Shown: positions 35,064 to 46,603, counted from the first letter of the stretch. The stretch is DNA of 64,000 bases from Acanthosoma haemorrhoidale (GCA_930367205.1 OV884011.1:119409866-119473865); one strand, 5' to 3'. The notes: a model not told the origin generated them from the letters alone. Numbers and translations are program-made.

Positions 35064-36235
35064 TAATATTTAAATTCTCATAAATTCGAACACAACTAAT
35101 CCTTCCACTTTCTCTCCCAAAATCCAACTTACATGTGGCTGGTTTCAAAGACCAGTTGTTTTCATGAATCACCTGCACAAGGCGAAGGTAGATTCACTAA
35201 GTTCTACTTGCCGTGGTATATTTTGTACAAATAACCAAGGGGTTTTCGGTAAAAAAAGTATTCAATCTTTTGTCGGCCAATTTACGCTTGAAGAAAAATT
35301 AAAAATATTTTTGTTTTTAATTTTTGTTATTTACCAAGTTGTTATTTTCACGAATCCTGCTACTGACTGACTGAGTGCTCTAAAAGCCTGCTGCATTAGA
35401 GACCAGACTGGAAACATTTAATGGATTCCGATAGTATCGATTTGAGTCGAGTGTGTTTGAGATAGCCCTCGATGGCGGTGGCTTTGATAATTAGCGGGCC
35501 AATAAAGGGAATATGTGACCAGCTTTCTATGAGGGTAGGTACAAACAGGGAGGGGGTGGGGTTTGAATGCCAGTGTTTTAATCTGCTGGCTGAATAATGT
35601 ATGAAGGGTCCGGGGCTCCATGGCAACTTGCTCTCACAATCACAGCTAGAGCTGTTAGCGATCGTTTGTCAACCAGTGACCTCTTCTTCTTACATTGATT
35701 ATGTCTTAGCGAGGGGAGCTCCTCACAGTACAAAAAACAAATCTGATTTATGGTGATAGATGCTGTTAATCCGTCTTATTTACGGACAGGCCGCCCGTTT
35801 TAAAGGGGATTTTTTTTTATTATTTAAATATTTTTTATATTCAATTTTGTTCAGGAACGTTGTCGCTGACAATCCGATCCTTAATGAATGGTCAGACATA
35901 CTGTCTAATATATTTTTAATCGCTGGCTCCAATCGGCTGTTCTGATCGTAATTGTGGGCACAAGAAAGACAATCCGTTTAATTATGATATTTCAGCTCAT
36001 CAGAGATTTTTGCTGCATTTCCTATAAACGTAATTTGACAAATGAGCTTTTACATGATTTCTCTAGATACATTGGATAAATCTGTTCTGCTAAACAACTT
36101 CGATAAGAGTTATTTATGTAAATAGGAATGAATTATATATAATACACAATAATAACAATTTTATATAGGCATCAATTAATTATTTAATATAACAGATAGT
36201 CAGAACTATCAATAACAAACAATGAAAATAAGAAA
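35064..36235. other. No supported gene; one R3 copy
   Basis: Short repeat R3 (GGCTGAATAATGTATGAAGGG-like) lies at about 35570-35640. The rest is AT-rich unassigned DNA. Confidence 0.5.
35570..35640 (+). repeat. Short dispersed repeat R3, copy c
   Basis: TTTTAATCTGCTGGCTGAAT then ATGTATGAAGGG, matching 28925-28990. Confidence 0.4.
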
Positions 36236-36650
36236 TTAATTTCCTAACAGTGGTAATCACTGGCTATAAGGCTATAAAGGAAAAAAGGAGTCGAAGATTA
36301 AAAGGATACTCTTCTGATGGCTGAAAACAACTCTACAATAAACATTAAAGTCTAACTTGCACTAAAGGAATACAATATCTTGATTTGAACCCACCACACG
36401 CCGCAGAAGGCAGAGCTCGTATAGTGAATCAGGCATACCCACCACCCTCAGGTGTCCTCAATAGGTCTCAGGGTAATCCGGAGGTATCTACAATTACAAT
36501 TACAAAATTGCACCCGTAATAAAAACTCTTATAGAGGGAAGTTCAACAGAAAGCTCACTCCCTTAAATCAATATACTTCTTGAATAAATTTAAAACTTAG
36601 CGAATAAATTTAGTTTGATTCTAAACATATCATTACAATATACAGGTTAT
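36236..36650 (+). repeat. Dispersed repeat R1, copy d (fragmentary)
   Basis: TTTCCTAACAGTGGTAATCA at about 36240 and AATAAATTTAGTTTGATTCT at about 36605 both have close counterparts, in the same order, at 57487 and 57680. The tRNA-like B box GGGTTCAAATC lies on the minus strand at about 36385. Confidence 0.4.
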
Positions 36651-36809
36651 ATGAACTGTAATCATACATACACGAAACACTTTGATATCAATGTGATTAA
36701 TAATCATAGTACGATCCACAGTGGTCAAACTAATAACAGAAGAAGCAACAAAGGTAGGCAAGAGAACAATGCACAGAGACCTATACATTTCCTATGTCAG
36801 ATTCTATAC

Positions 36810-37563
36810 ATAATATTTACAAACACCTTGATGAGATCGAGTATTGGTGCAATCAATGGTGGATCAAAGTTAATGAAGCAAAATGCTCCAATATAACCTT
36901 TACCCTCTGCCGCAAGTCCTATCCATTAGTTTTTTTTTAATTCGATTCCTCTCCCTGTGTCCAAGACAGTACGGTATTTAGGCTTCCATCTGACAACCGG
37001 GCTACAAAAGTCCTGGGAACAATAGTAATTTAAATGGCCCTTATTACGTCAGCAACAAAACCCTTCATAATGATCTTAATATACCCTACATTCTTGAGCT
37101 CATCCCTTCCAAGTTCATAAAATTCCATAGTAACCTATCCAACCACCCTAATCCCTTAGCACAGTAATTGCACTACACCACTCATCCCTATAATTCTCCT
37201 TGGAGACTAAAACGGTAGTGGCCTCGTGACCTGCAATAAATACGTGACAGTGTCCCACTGTGTCCTGGCAATGGCCAGTTTCTCCAATCATGTCTTGAGC
37301 ATATGTGGCTCTCGCGCTCTTGGTGAGCCTCCGCTGGCTCTTATCTAGTAACGCGGCTGACAAAAGAACGTGGGGGTCTTCCCAAGACTCCGCTTCCTCC
37401 TTCGCACGCGAGAAAGATTACAACCATGTGGACTTGGGGGGTCTCTGGGCTGTGAATGATCTCATTCAGACCAATTTACAATTTTCGTTCACTCGCTCAT
37501 TCATCCCAATTACTTATAGCCCATTGAGGCAGATTGTAATTTTATCATAATAAAGTTGTTGCC
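36810..37563 (+). mobile_element. Truncated, internally deleted LINE A copy
   Basis: Begins just after the RT active site (ACACCTTGATGAGATCGAG, as at 48664) and runs to the family terminus with AATAAAG at about 37546-37552. About 200 bases are missing at about 36998, where the segment after the LGFHL box jumps to the VLRTIV segment. The 3' UTR is complete here, including the part missing from the full-length copy. Confidence 0.85.
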
Positions 37564-39069
37564 TCGTATTCACAATATTTACAAATATATATTGTACAGA
37601 CCCTTTCATGGCAAATTTTACCTATCCTACACTAGACATGAAATTAATAGAGTCACGACCTGGGATCAGTTAAGATGCAGTACAGCGATAAAAAGAATTT
37701 GAGGAGGCATATCTGGACTCCTTTCATCTAATGTTCGTCATGCAATTGCATGTTCATTGATTCGCAATTAAATTTTATGGCAAATGAAGTAATAGGAACA
37801 AGACAAAAATAAACACTAAGCAAAAATATTTAGTAATAAATAAACTATATGATTGTAAAAAAGCTACCTCACTGTTTATAAATGCATGTATATATTTATA
37901 TTTCTTTAAACATTTTGAACATAAATGTTAAATTTTAAAAAGATAGTTGCTTACGGAATAAGAAGGGATAACTCATCCAGTTAATCAAAATCTATAGGCA
38001 AAAAAGATTTAGATCCATCAGGAAGCAGGCTTCTAGATACTGTGAAATTATAGCAGGATAAGGGCTGTTTCCTCGTTGTGGCGAATTTGGGATAATTGGG
38101 GTCCCTCTTAGTGGATATGACGCCAGAGTCAGACAAACGTCTGCGAGTTCTTATTAAATAATGTAAACAGACATTTGTTACAAAATAGTAAACATTTAAT
38201 CATTATTTGCTATTTGTCACTTGTTTTTTATAAACTGGTGTTCCATCCTCAAATAAATTAACTTGATTTGAATAAAGACTATTGAATTTTTTTAAAAAAA
38301 AGTAAATTATGTTTCTTAATCAGGGCAAGTCAGCATTATTAAAAAAAAATTAAGACAAATAAAACTATATTATTATTACTTATCAAGGCTGCTTAAAATT
38401 GTTTTGAGCTACGATTATTTTATTTATTTATTATCTGTAATTATAACTAATAACGAAGATTTTCTTAAGAAATCTTTTGGAGTAAAGAGCTTTTTTGCTT
38501 AATTTTTTTTTCATTTACATTTGTCGGTAAAACCGATTACATTCCTTAGAGGAAAGGTTGATTTGGAAGTGAAAAGAGGATTTCCAGATTTTTTTTTAAG
38601 TCGTTAAAAAAAACGCGTAGAAAGAAATCATAAGAAAAAGTCCCCTTTTACAACTTAAGGTATTTAGGTTTTATGCTGACTCCCTCGTTTTAAACTGAAT
38701 TGGTTTGGCGCCCTACGTAGATCCTCAAAGCCTGGCGATACTGCGTTTGATTTTATTACTCCACCCTCCGTTCATTTAGTTTTTATCTCTACACTATAAA
38801 GAGAATTGAAAATTGATTTTCATTTTAAAGAAAATATGGAACAGTAGTGGATATCTCCCTCACAAAGAAAGGTTTGTGAGTTAAACTTTTTTTTACGTGC
38901 CCATTCAAAATCGATATTTCTGTCATGTACTGAATAACCTTAAATCGTAAATAATAAAATCAGAAAGGGCAGAGATCCTTTTATTCACTAGTTTTAATTA
39001 TAACATCTTGACTAGTGGTCTAGGTAGGCTTATATTTCCGGAGTTTTCAAAGAAAATTCATATTACATA
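37564..39069. other. AT-rich stretch without a supported gene
   Basis: No motif or element recognised. Confidence 0.6.
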
Positions 39070-39200
39070 ATTATGTTTATTATCCTGAGACTATGTTCCT
39101 TAAGAACGAACATTTATTTAACATAAAGTGACAGTATCAGTCCATCCTAAAATTTGCATTGTAGAAATAAAGTATAATAAGACATGAGCCCAAACTCTTT
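39070..39200 (+). repeat. Dispersed repeat R2, copy b
   Basis: Counterpart of 13035-13165 (TTTATTATCCTGAG, CCTTAAGAACGAACATTTAT, CCTAAAATTTGCATTG). Confidence 0.5.
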
Positions 39201-40302
39201 TCAGTAAAAAATTACACATAAAATCTTAAATACATATTAGTAGGCAACGAAATTATTAAGATATCAAATTTAAGAAGTAAGCCAGCGTTAGACTACCTAT
39301 ATCGAAGGCATCTGTTCCATGGGGAAAAAAGGAAAAGTCTAGCCCTGAAAGAGGGGATACACCAGGCGCCAGGCCAACTCCTAATTACGATTTATACCGG
39401 AGAGGAATTAATTTACCTCATGTGATTTATACAAACCTTAGGCGGAGAGCGAGGAAATGGAGTAGAAAATTTGATATATGGCCGCTCCGTGGAGCGCACC
39501 CGATGGGAAGTCAGGGACCCAACGAGCAACTTGCAACTCTCAATGAATTCTGAAATGTTGGAAGATTAATATGTTTAAAGTATGATTCCTAGGAGTGGGG
39601 GGAGGGTGTGGAATTAGAATAGCCAGGGATTTCCAGCTCCTAATTATGCGCAGATCAGCTTTCCTTTACCCAGTGAATATTTCATCCGAGGTAAACTTTA
39701 TTTACCCACTCACTGCTTCCCCCTGTTATCAATCAAATTAAATTAGATCAACAGTTCGCGGGTCAAATATTTACTTCGGGTAATGTTTTTGGTAATTGGA
39801 AGAGTTTCCCTGGAGTAAAGCTAATTAAATTTGTAGGTTTAATAAAATTTAATAAAATCTTGAAATATCGCTCGGATGGATACCAAGCTATAATAACAAA
39901 ACTTGTTGCTATTGTTGGAAAGTTTAAACGGGACAAAGTGTCGTAAACGCATTGAAGGGGCCTGTGGTTAACAGCATAAAGTCCAGTTAAGCTTTTAATA
40001 GAACCTCTCGGTGGTTTCTAAGGTTAGTAAACTTGCATAATTGACGGCTCCCTAGTACTCCCTATAAATACCTCTCATGGTAGGAACGCAAAACAATTTC
40101 TGTAAATATGTAGTGACTAAGTGGAAAACGAAATCACATTGTAATCGAACTCAGTAGGATCGTGCACTAACCCCTTAGCAAATACATCCCTATCATGTAT
40201 GGTATAAACACAATGAAATGCTTAAGGGTTGTGAGTTGACACATAAATAGCTAAAAATCAGTTGGGAAGTTCTTCTGGGAAAACTTTGTCTTTTGTATAT
40301 GA
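39201..40302. other. No supported gene
   Basis: Contains a small GC-richer patch at about 39310-39540. No protein or RNA signature. Confidence 0.55.
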
Positions 40303-40675
40303 TTTCAGTGGGAGTCCTGGGAATGGCCAGTTTCTGCAATCATGTTCTTAGCGTCTTTGGCTCTCGCGCTCTTGGTCAGCCACTGGCTTGTATTCGGTTA
40401 CGCGGCTGACGTATGAGCATGGGGGACTTCCCAAGATTCCGTTTCTTCTTTTACATCCGAGGGAGATGACAACAATGTAGATTTGGGAGGTCTCTGGAGT
40501 GTTTGTAAATAGTGTTTTAATTAGCGAGTGAATTGAAATGTTGCTTTAATTAATGTTGAATCAGTGTTTGAATTGAGCGAATGAAAGATTGTAAATGTGG
40601 TATGAATAAGAACATTTATCACAATTACTTATTGCTCAATAAGACAGATTGTAATTTTATCATAATAAAGTTTTT
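40303..40675 (+). mobile_element. Truncated LINE A 3' UTR
   Basis: Starts at CAGTGGGAGTCCTGGGAATG and runs to the AATAAAG terminus followed by a T run. It carries about 60 extra bases before the terminal block (about 40510-40575), a local duplication of the GAATGAGCGAGTGAAT-type motif. Confidence 0.85.
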
Positions 40676-41120
40676 TTTTAATCTCATTATTTATTTTATT
40701 TTGAGAGCTTAGATAGTATAGCTATATAATATTACAGTTACAACCATAAATTGAAACTGAAGAAAAAAAATCTTCCAAGATTTCGCTCACGAAATTCACG
40801 CGATTTCGAATAATGTTTACACCCGATCCCGATTTGTCAAATCGGGTTGTCCATTAATCATTAGAATAAACGAGCTGAGAGGCAGGGGGTGTTATTAATG
40901 CAAACGTCGGATCTAGCATGACAAATACCAATCCTCCAACAGCTTGCTCCCGATTAACTTCCTTAACTGTCACATTTTCTGTCTGACCCTTCCCGATCTA
41001 GCAGAGATCATTCTACAAGATCACAGATATCATTTGTTAGAATTGTCTACGTAGTTAATATTCGAATTATGTGTATTATTACTTTATGTATATACACTGA
41101 TGGAACAAATTTCCTTTGTT

Positions 41121-42201
41121 GTGCTAAAATTACAATCTGCCTTATTAGGCAATAAGCAATTAAGATAAATGCTCTAATTCATACCATATTTACAATTCAT
41201 CATTTACTCGCTCATTCATACAATATTTTCAGACAACCCAGAGGCCTCCAAATCCACATGCTTGTCATCTCCCTCGCATACGAAAGAAGAAGCGGAGTCT
41301 TGAGAAGTCCTCCACGCTCCTCCGTCTGCCGCATCACCGGATACGAGCCAATGGATGCTGACCAAGAGCGCGAAAGCCACATACGCTCAGGACATGATTG
41401 GAGAAACTGTCCATTGCCAAGACTCCCACTCACACATTTATAGCAGGTCACGAGGCCACTGCCGTTTCAGTCTCCGAGGGGGATTATAGGGATGAGTAGT
41501 GCAGTGCAATAACTGTGCTACGGGATTAGGGTGGTTGGAAAGGCTACTGTGAAATTTCATAAACTTGGAAGAGATGAGTTCAAGAATGTAGAGTATATTA
41601 AGATCGTTATGAAGGGTTTTGTTGCTGACGTAATAAGGGGCATTTACTATTGTTCTCAGGACTTTTGATTGAAAGGATTGGTTACGCTTGATGTTCGACT
41701 TTTTTTATGTCCCCCATAGCTCTATTTCGTAAGTCCAGATTGGCTTAGGTATAACTCTGTAGATTAGTAATTTATTTTCCATTGAAAAATGGGATATCCT
41801 TTGAAGTAGTCTGTACAGTTGTCCAAAGCGTCTGTTTAGTTCTTGTCTTTTTAGCCTCGTGTGTGGGTTCCATGTCAGTATTTTGTCGAGATGGAAACCT
41901 AAATACTTTACTGTCTTAGACACGGGGAGAGGAATCGAATTGAAAAAGACTAGTGGACAGGGCTTGCTGCAGAGGGTAAAGGTTATATGGGAACATTTTC
42001 CTTCATCACCTTGATTCGCCATTGGTTGCATCAATACTCAATCTTATCAAGGTATTTTTGAAGGTTTTGGGATGCTATATCAGGGTCTAAGTGGGATGAC
42101 AAGTGCAGTGTCATCTGCAAATGTCGCCAAGAATGTATTGGGGTAGAGGGGACATCAGCGGTGTATAGGTTATAGAGGATGGGACCCAGGACGCTGCCCT
42201 G
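41121..42201 (-). mobile_element. 5'-truncated LINE A copy, cut at the Gypsy fragment
   Basis: The longest partial copy. On the minus strand it runs from the QGSVLGP box of the RT (42201) through ORF2 and the full 3' UTR to the terminus at 41121. Its left edge on ORF2 coincides exactly with the start of the Gypsy relative at 42202. Confidence 0.88.
41438..42201 (-). pseudogene. LINE A ORF2 C-terminal part (minus-strand copy)
   Basis: Encodes the last part of the RT (QGSVLGP, then an ATFADDTA-type active site), the thumb (YLGFHLDKILTWNPHTRLKR) and the C-terminus RRLKRQWPRDLL, with its stop at 41438-41440. A TGA replaces Trp in the WCNQW box, and a stop at 41705 follows the WTYEIELWGT segment. 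It is therefore dead, but it shows the original reading frame where the full-length copy is frameshifted. Confidence 0.85.
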
Positions 42202-42420
42202 TCGCTATCGTACAGTAGCTATCGACGATCCACCACCACGACGGAGCAATTCTGAATATGATCCAAGCTGACGAGGAGACCTCATGGACCATAGTTAAGG
42301 AGCTGCTGAAGAAAGTATTTTCGGCACATTCGGCGGGGGAAGATGGACCCCGGAAGAGGATATTTTTAAAATGTTCCGGGAGACGAAGAGGCCCTGACAA
42401 ACAAACGGCAGTAGGTCAGA
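42202..42420 (+). pseudogene. Gag fragment of the deleted Gypsy element
   Basis: Reads ILNMIQADEETSW, then, after a frame change, GGRWTPEEDIFKMFRETK. Both match intact Gag residues 107-149. There are stops and at least one frameshift. The zinc knuckles are gone because the deletion begins at about 42405. Confidence 0.85.
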
Positions 42421-42424
42421 ACAC

Positions 42425-43270
42425 TTGAGGAAATTTGTCGTGCCCTCAAGGATGCTTCCAACCCAGCCAAGACGCACTATTTGTACGTGGGAAACGAGCA
42501 CCATTTGGGATAAGATTAGTTTGCTGTGGCGGACGGAACAGATTGGGGTGGATCGAATATTTGTGCGGTGTACCATGATGGTAGTATCCATCAAGGACGA
42601 TACAACTCAGAAGGAGATAACGCTGGCGTACCATCAGGGCAAAACTAACCACCAGGAGGAACGCGAAACGGCTCAGGCGTTGAAGTGCAAGTATTTCTGG
42701 TGGAGGATGACGAAGACTATCCAGGAGACGCTAGGGGCATGCGAGGTCTGCCACCGTACGAAATATGACAGGCACCCACCAATAGGGCTACAAGTCAAGA
42801 CTCCCACGGCGCAAACACCGCTAACGGACCTTCAAGCGGACATGTTTACCTGGAAGGGACACAAGTGGGTCACAGTGGTTGACTTATTTAGTAAAATGGC
42901 CATGGCATACCCCGCTCGGGAAAAGTCTTCGGAGGCAGCATTAGGAGCGCTGAGGAGGTGGTTCCAATTTTATGAAGTCCCCGATCGTATAGCGTCGGAC
43001 GGCGGGAGGGAGTTTGATAACGCCGACGTGAGAGAGGAGATGAAAGCTCTGTACGTAATATGGCATGTCAATACCCCAGGGCATCCAAAGAGCAGAGGGG
43101 GAATTGAGCGTCTCCATAGCACCTTGCGAGATCATCTCCGTGTTTACCATGCCGACAAAGGGTTGGAGCCGGCAGAGGCAATGCATAAGGCGGTAATAGC
43201 CACTCCGTTCAGAGGACTACTAGGTTCTCACACTTTGAAATCGTTTTCTGCCTTCGCGGCCGTCGCCTAG
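42425..43270 (+). pseudogene. Integrase region of deleted Gypsy element, part 1
   Basis: 281 codons corresponding to Pol residues of about 710-965 of the intact element. The zinc module (HQGKTNH, then CEVC) and all three catalytic acids are kept: Asp in LQAD, Asp in ASDGGREFDN, Glu in RGGIERLH. The frame is lost at about 43200, where sequence for the YNHSIHTATG region is shortened. The remaining 23 codons are out of frame. As it lacks an RT and a 5' LTR it cannot be an autonomous element. The start at 42425 is only the first ATG in the frame, not a true start. Confidence 0.88.
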
Positions 43271-43326
43271 ACATTAGTAGTACGGTGGTGTGAGATGAGA
43301 CGTCAGCACAGCTCGCCAACAACCAC

Positions 43327-43788
43327 GTGGAGTTGGGGAAACTGTGGGGAAAAGTCTACGCGAGAATTACAGCCGAAAAGACTAGGAGGATGGTCAGGGA
43401 GAATGCAGGCGTCAAACCGATAGAAGGACGCGTTACGATAGGCACCATCGTGTATCGAAGGATCGGCTCCAATCGGACTAAAGAATTGTCCCGTTATGAG
43501 GGACTCTTCAGGGTGATCGCGATTCGCGAACACAATTTAGTTACCATACAAAGTGTCCGTGAACCCGGGAAGCACAGGACTGTTCATGTAGAGCAGTTAA
43601 AGCTTCCGGTGGGGAAGCCTACCGAAGTAATATGGTTTGGTTCTAGTATCCTCGACCTCCACACATCTCATTGGGGCCATGATTTGGTTTTTTTTTTGTA
43701 CATAGTTTTACCAGGAAATTTTTATTTTATTGTTATTATTTGTATTATTTTATTGTATGATTTTCAGTTTCGTACGAAATTCGATTAG
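43327..43788 (+). pseudogene. Integrase C-terminal module of deleted Gypsy element, part 2
   Basis: Frameshifted continuation of 42425-43270. It matches the end of the intact Pol: GTIVYRRIGSNRTKELSRYE, the GPF-type module (here GLF) and HVEQLKLP. True homology starts at about 43204 and ends at about 43620; the remaining codons to 43788 run into the 3' non-coding region and are not real protein. Confidence 0.8.
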
Positions 43789-43947
43789 GCTTCTGGTTTA
43801 TTTCTTATGACTGTAAGACATTGTCGCACTGTTCTGGATGAACATGGAATTATTTTTTTCTGACCTATCGGTAATTTGTATATGCTTTAAGTGTGTAAAA
43901 GTGGTAAATTGGAGTTCGCGACGGATGGTCAGGAACTGGTAGGGGGG

Positions 43948-44133
43948 AGTTAAAGCCAGAGGCCTGACTATGTCGAATACTAATACGATCGTGGAGTGTA
44001 TACAACCCATGATCCTATGTATGTCTGACTATCTTCCACAATAAAGCAGTCTTTTACTAGAGTCAGAGTATGTCGGTGCGTTTTCCTCTTTCATTATTAT
44101 CTTTTTATCAAACTTAACCACCGGCGATTAACT
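43948..44133 (+). repeat. 3' LTR of the deleted Gypsy element
   Basis: Starts AGTTAA directly after the polypurine run, ends TTAACT and is followed by TATA, the same termini and target as the intact element. Length is 186 against 180 bp. An AATAAA lies at about 44040. The interior has diverged strongly from the intact LTR. Confidence 0.8.
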
Positions 44134-44141
44134 TATAGTTT

Positions 44142-44163
44142 TATATATATATATATATATATA
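44142..44163 (+). repeat. TA microsatellite beside LTR
   Basis: (TA)n flanked by TATAGTT and AACTATA, so the whole block (about 44133-44171) is palindromic. It adjoins the LTR end of the deleted Gypsy element. Confidence 0.85.
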
Positions 44164-45051
44164 ACTATAAAACATAATAATAATATATACATACATATTT
44201 GTTTTTAGTTTCCAGAAATTTTTTAAAATTAATTTATTTGTCATTTAACTTAAATTTGGATAAACCCATAGTCGCAACCATGTTAAAATGTCGTACCTTC
44301 AATTTTTATTTTTTTATCTTTTTCTCGTTAATTTAATTGTGACTTTTATTGTTTTGCATTCAAAGAAACTATGGATTTATTTTTTATTATTAGAATCAAT
44401 TTTATTGACAATTTATTATTATTTAATACTATACTTCTTCAACTGATATTTATTGAGAATGCAATATAACAACATATTAATTAAACTCAAATCAACAAAT
44501 GTATACTGAAACATCTTTTTTGAGCAGTACAAAACTTCTGTAAGAAGTTGATCTACCTACTAATATTTTGCTAGCTCACTACTTCTTTTTCACACGTGGC
44601 TGGGTATTTTACGTAATTATCGAAAAGAGACTGGAGTGCCAATTAGCTACGAAGCCTATGTCCGTGTCCAGAGTCCGTAAGCAGCCTTGCCTTCCCTCTT
44701 TCAGGAGAAGACGCCTCGTGATCCTGAGGGCTTTATGAGGTTCGACCCCCGCCACTGATACCGTATAAATTGGGGGGTGAGTCTACGTGGTATATTTACG
44801 GAGCAGGCCACTCTATAACGGCCTGTCACTTAGGCGCGAACCCGTCCGGCATACCTTCAACGTCTGAATTATGGCTTCAATACCTCGTGTCTCGGTTGGA
44901 ATCAAAGGTCGTCTTCTTGCTTGGCTGCACCAGCAGCTATGATATCCGCGTGATGTGAGGCAGAATATCCGTAAGTAATGAAGTCCAGCTGAGCAAGTTA
45001 TTACAGCGAAAACACAAATTAATAAGACTTAGACGAAGACATTTATTTGGT

Positions 45052-45073
45052 TATATATATATATATATATATA
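45052..45073 (+). repeat. TA microsatellite
   Basis: A simple (TA)n run of about 22 bases. Confidence 0.9.
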
Positions 45074-45326
45074 GGAAAGTCATGCGTTCAGCCTGTGACA
45101 CAATGAAACAGACTGCTATCTTTATATATTTGCAGGAGTCTATCTTAGTACTGTGGGGGGTAGAAGACATCAATCTTTTAGAGAGCTTAGAGCGGTCTAA
45201 AGAAAACAGTTGGCGATCTTTTATCTCCAGTGTAGAGGGTAGTCTACTTGTGAGCCCCTAGCTATAGATATAGGTATAGATGAGAAGACCTCCTATAACT
45301 TAAACCAGATCATACATTATAAACAT

Positions 45327-45336
45327 AATAAATAGG
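45327..45336 (+). repeat. Target duplication, left, of LINE A
   Basis: AATAAATAGG here and at 49456-49465, immediately after the A-rich tail. An alternative reading uses AAACATAATAAA (45321-45332 and 49466-49477); both place the element start within a few bases of the ORF1 ATG. Confidence 0.65.
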
Positions 45337-45337
45337 T

Positions 45338-46603
45338 ATGTCACCAGTCAAACGCAAGCCACGGCGATCTAATCGGAATATCCCAATAAATTCCTCAGCA
45401 CCTAGCAGCTCTATGGAAGAGATACCACCACAACCCACCACATCAAAACAAACAACAATAACTCATGAGTCTCCCTTTTTCACGCCCAATAGTTACGAGG
45501 TGTTGAAAAATATTGAGGTAGAGGACATGGACTCTACAACAACACCCACACAGCCCAAGCCACCAGCGATATTCGTTCGCAACATTAGTAATTTCAAATT
45601 ACTATGCACTCAATTGAGCAAAGTTGTAGGTACAGGCAAATATACTTGCCTCAATCGATCTCGGGACACAAAGGTTTCTCCGGACACTCCTGAAACATAC
45701 CGAGGAATTATAAAATACCTAGAAGAATCCAAGGCTGATTTTCATACCTACCAACTAAAGCAAGAAAGATCGCTGCGGGTGGTGATTAGAAACCTGCATC
45801 CCACAACACCAGCGGACGAGATAGAAAAGGAGCTGATAAGTTTAGGGTACAAGGTTCGCCAAATCACGAATGTCCTCCGTGAGGAAAGACAAGAAAATGA
45901 TACAAGTATCAAGAAACCAATGCCCTTATTCTTTGTCGAACTAGAGCGAACAGCTGGAGTGGAGAAAATCTACGAGCTTAACCACTTATACTACACAAGA
46001 GTACAGGTCGAAAAGCCTTACCCGAAACGAGACATCGTCCAATGCCATAATTGCCAGGCATATGGGCACACAAAATCATACTGCTACCACCCTCCCAGGT
46101 GTGTAAAGTGCAGTGGGCAGCACAAAAGTGAATTGTGCAAGAAGCCCCTAAAATCACCTGCTGTATGCGTGCTCTGTCAGCAAGGCCACCCGGCAAACTA
46201 TAAAGGCTGTGAGGCTTATAGAATTCTAAAGTCCAGAAGTGAACAACGTCGTCGTCCTGAAGAAGAAACATTAGCCACAGGTAGCCCAAGAAGCGCCCCC
46301 ACCAGAAGTTTGAGGCCTTCAGTCTCTTTCGCTGACGCAGTTAGGAACAGAGAGCAGCCACAGGCACTGCCCACTCCTCCTCCGCAAGTTCTTCTTTCCC
46401 AGCACTCCGCTCATCCCAGCAACCAGCAAACTCTATCCCATCCTCAACCACACATCTCGCATATCCCGCCACCTTCAAGCTCCTCAGATCTCACCATCCT
46501 TTTTACCTCATTCCTTACAGAGTTCAGAACCCTAATTACACCTCTCATTTCCCTTCTTACAAATCTTGTCTCCTACCTTATCCCCGTTAAACAAAATCCA
46601 TAA
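45338..46603 (+). CDS. LINE A ORF1 (Gag-like nucleic acid-binding protein)
   Basis: 421 residues, uninterrupted. In Jockey elements this protein binds element RNA and helps form the ribonucleoprotein. A Ser/Pro-rich N-terminus is followed by a PRE_C2HC-type domain at about residues 145-225 (RVVIRNLHPTTPADEIEKEL). Three zinc knuckles follow: C236/C239/H244/C249, C255/C258/H262/C267 and C277/C280/H284/C291. After a Pro/Ser-rich linker comes a hydrophobic C-terminal segment. The ATG lies one base inside the inferred left end of the element, so the true start could have been further upstream. The stop TAA touches the start of ORF2. Confidence 0.93.
   Translation: MSPVKRKPRRSNRNIPINSSAPSSSMEEIPPQPTTSKQTTITHESPFFTPNSYEVLKNIEVEDMDSTTTPTQPKPPAIFVRNISNFKLLCTQLSKVVGTGKYTCLNRSRDTKVSPDTPETYRGIIKYLEESKADFHTYQLKQERSLRVVIRNLHPTTPADEIEKELISLGYKVRQITNVLREERQENDTSIKKPMPLFFVELERTAGVEKIYELNHLYYTRVQVEKPYPKRDIVQCHNCQAYGHTKSYCYHPPRCVKCSGQHKSELCKKPLKSPAVCVLCQQGHPANYKGCEAYRILKSRSEQRRRPEEETLATGSPRSAPTRSLRPSVSFADAVRNREQPQALPTPPPQVLLSQHSAHPSNQQTLSHPQPHISHIPPPSSSSDLTILFTSFLTEFRTLITPLISLLTNLVSYLIPVKQNP

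Larger units (their letters stand above)
42202..44133 (+). mobile_element. Internally deleted Ty3/Gypsy element, related to the intact one
   Basis: Plus-strand remnant with a gag piece, a jump straight into the 3' part of pol, a broken integrase, a 3' non-coding region, a polypurine tract (GGTAGGGGGG) and a 186-bp 3' LTR. Protease, RT and RNase H are missing, as are the 5' LTR and primer site. Protein similarity to the intact element is high but clearly not identity, so it is a sister family or an older lineage. Confidence 0.88.
44134..45326. other. No supported gene; two TA arrays and a GC-rich islet
   Basis: TA runs lie at 44142-44163 and 45052-45073. A GC-richer segment at about 44640-44950 contains GGTTCGACCCC (B-box-like, about 44739), but no convincing A box or tRNA fold. 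It may be a SINE remnant. Confidence 0.45.

Noticed and set aside
45978..46289. 103-codon minus-strand frame
   Set aside because: Antisense to LINE A ORF1, whose zinc knuckles fix the true strand.
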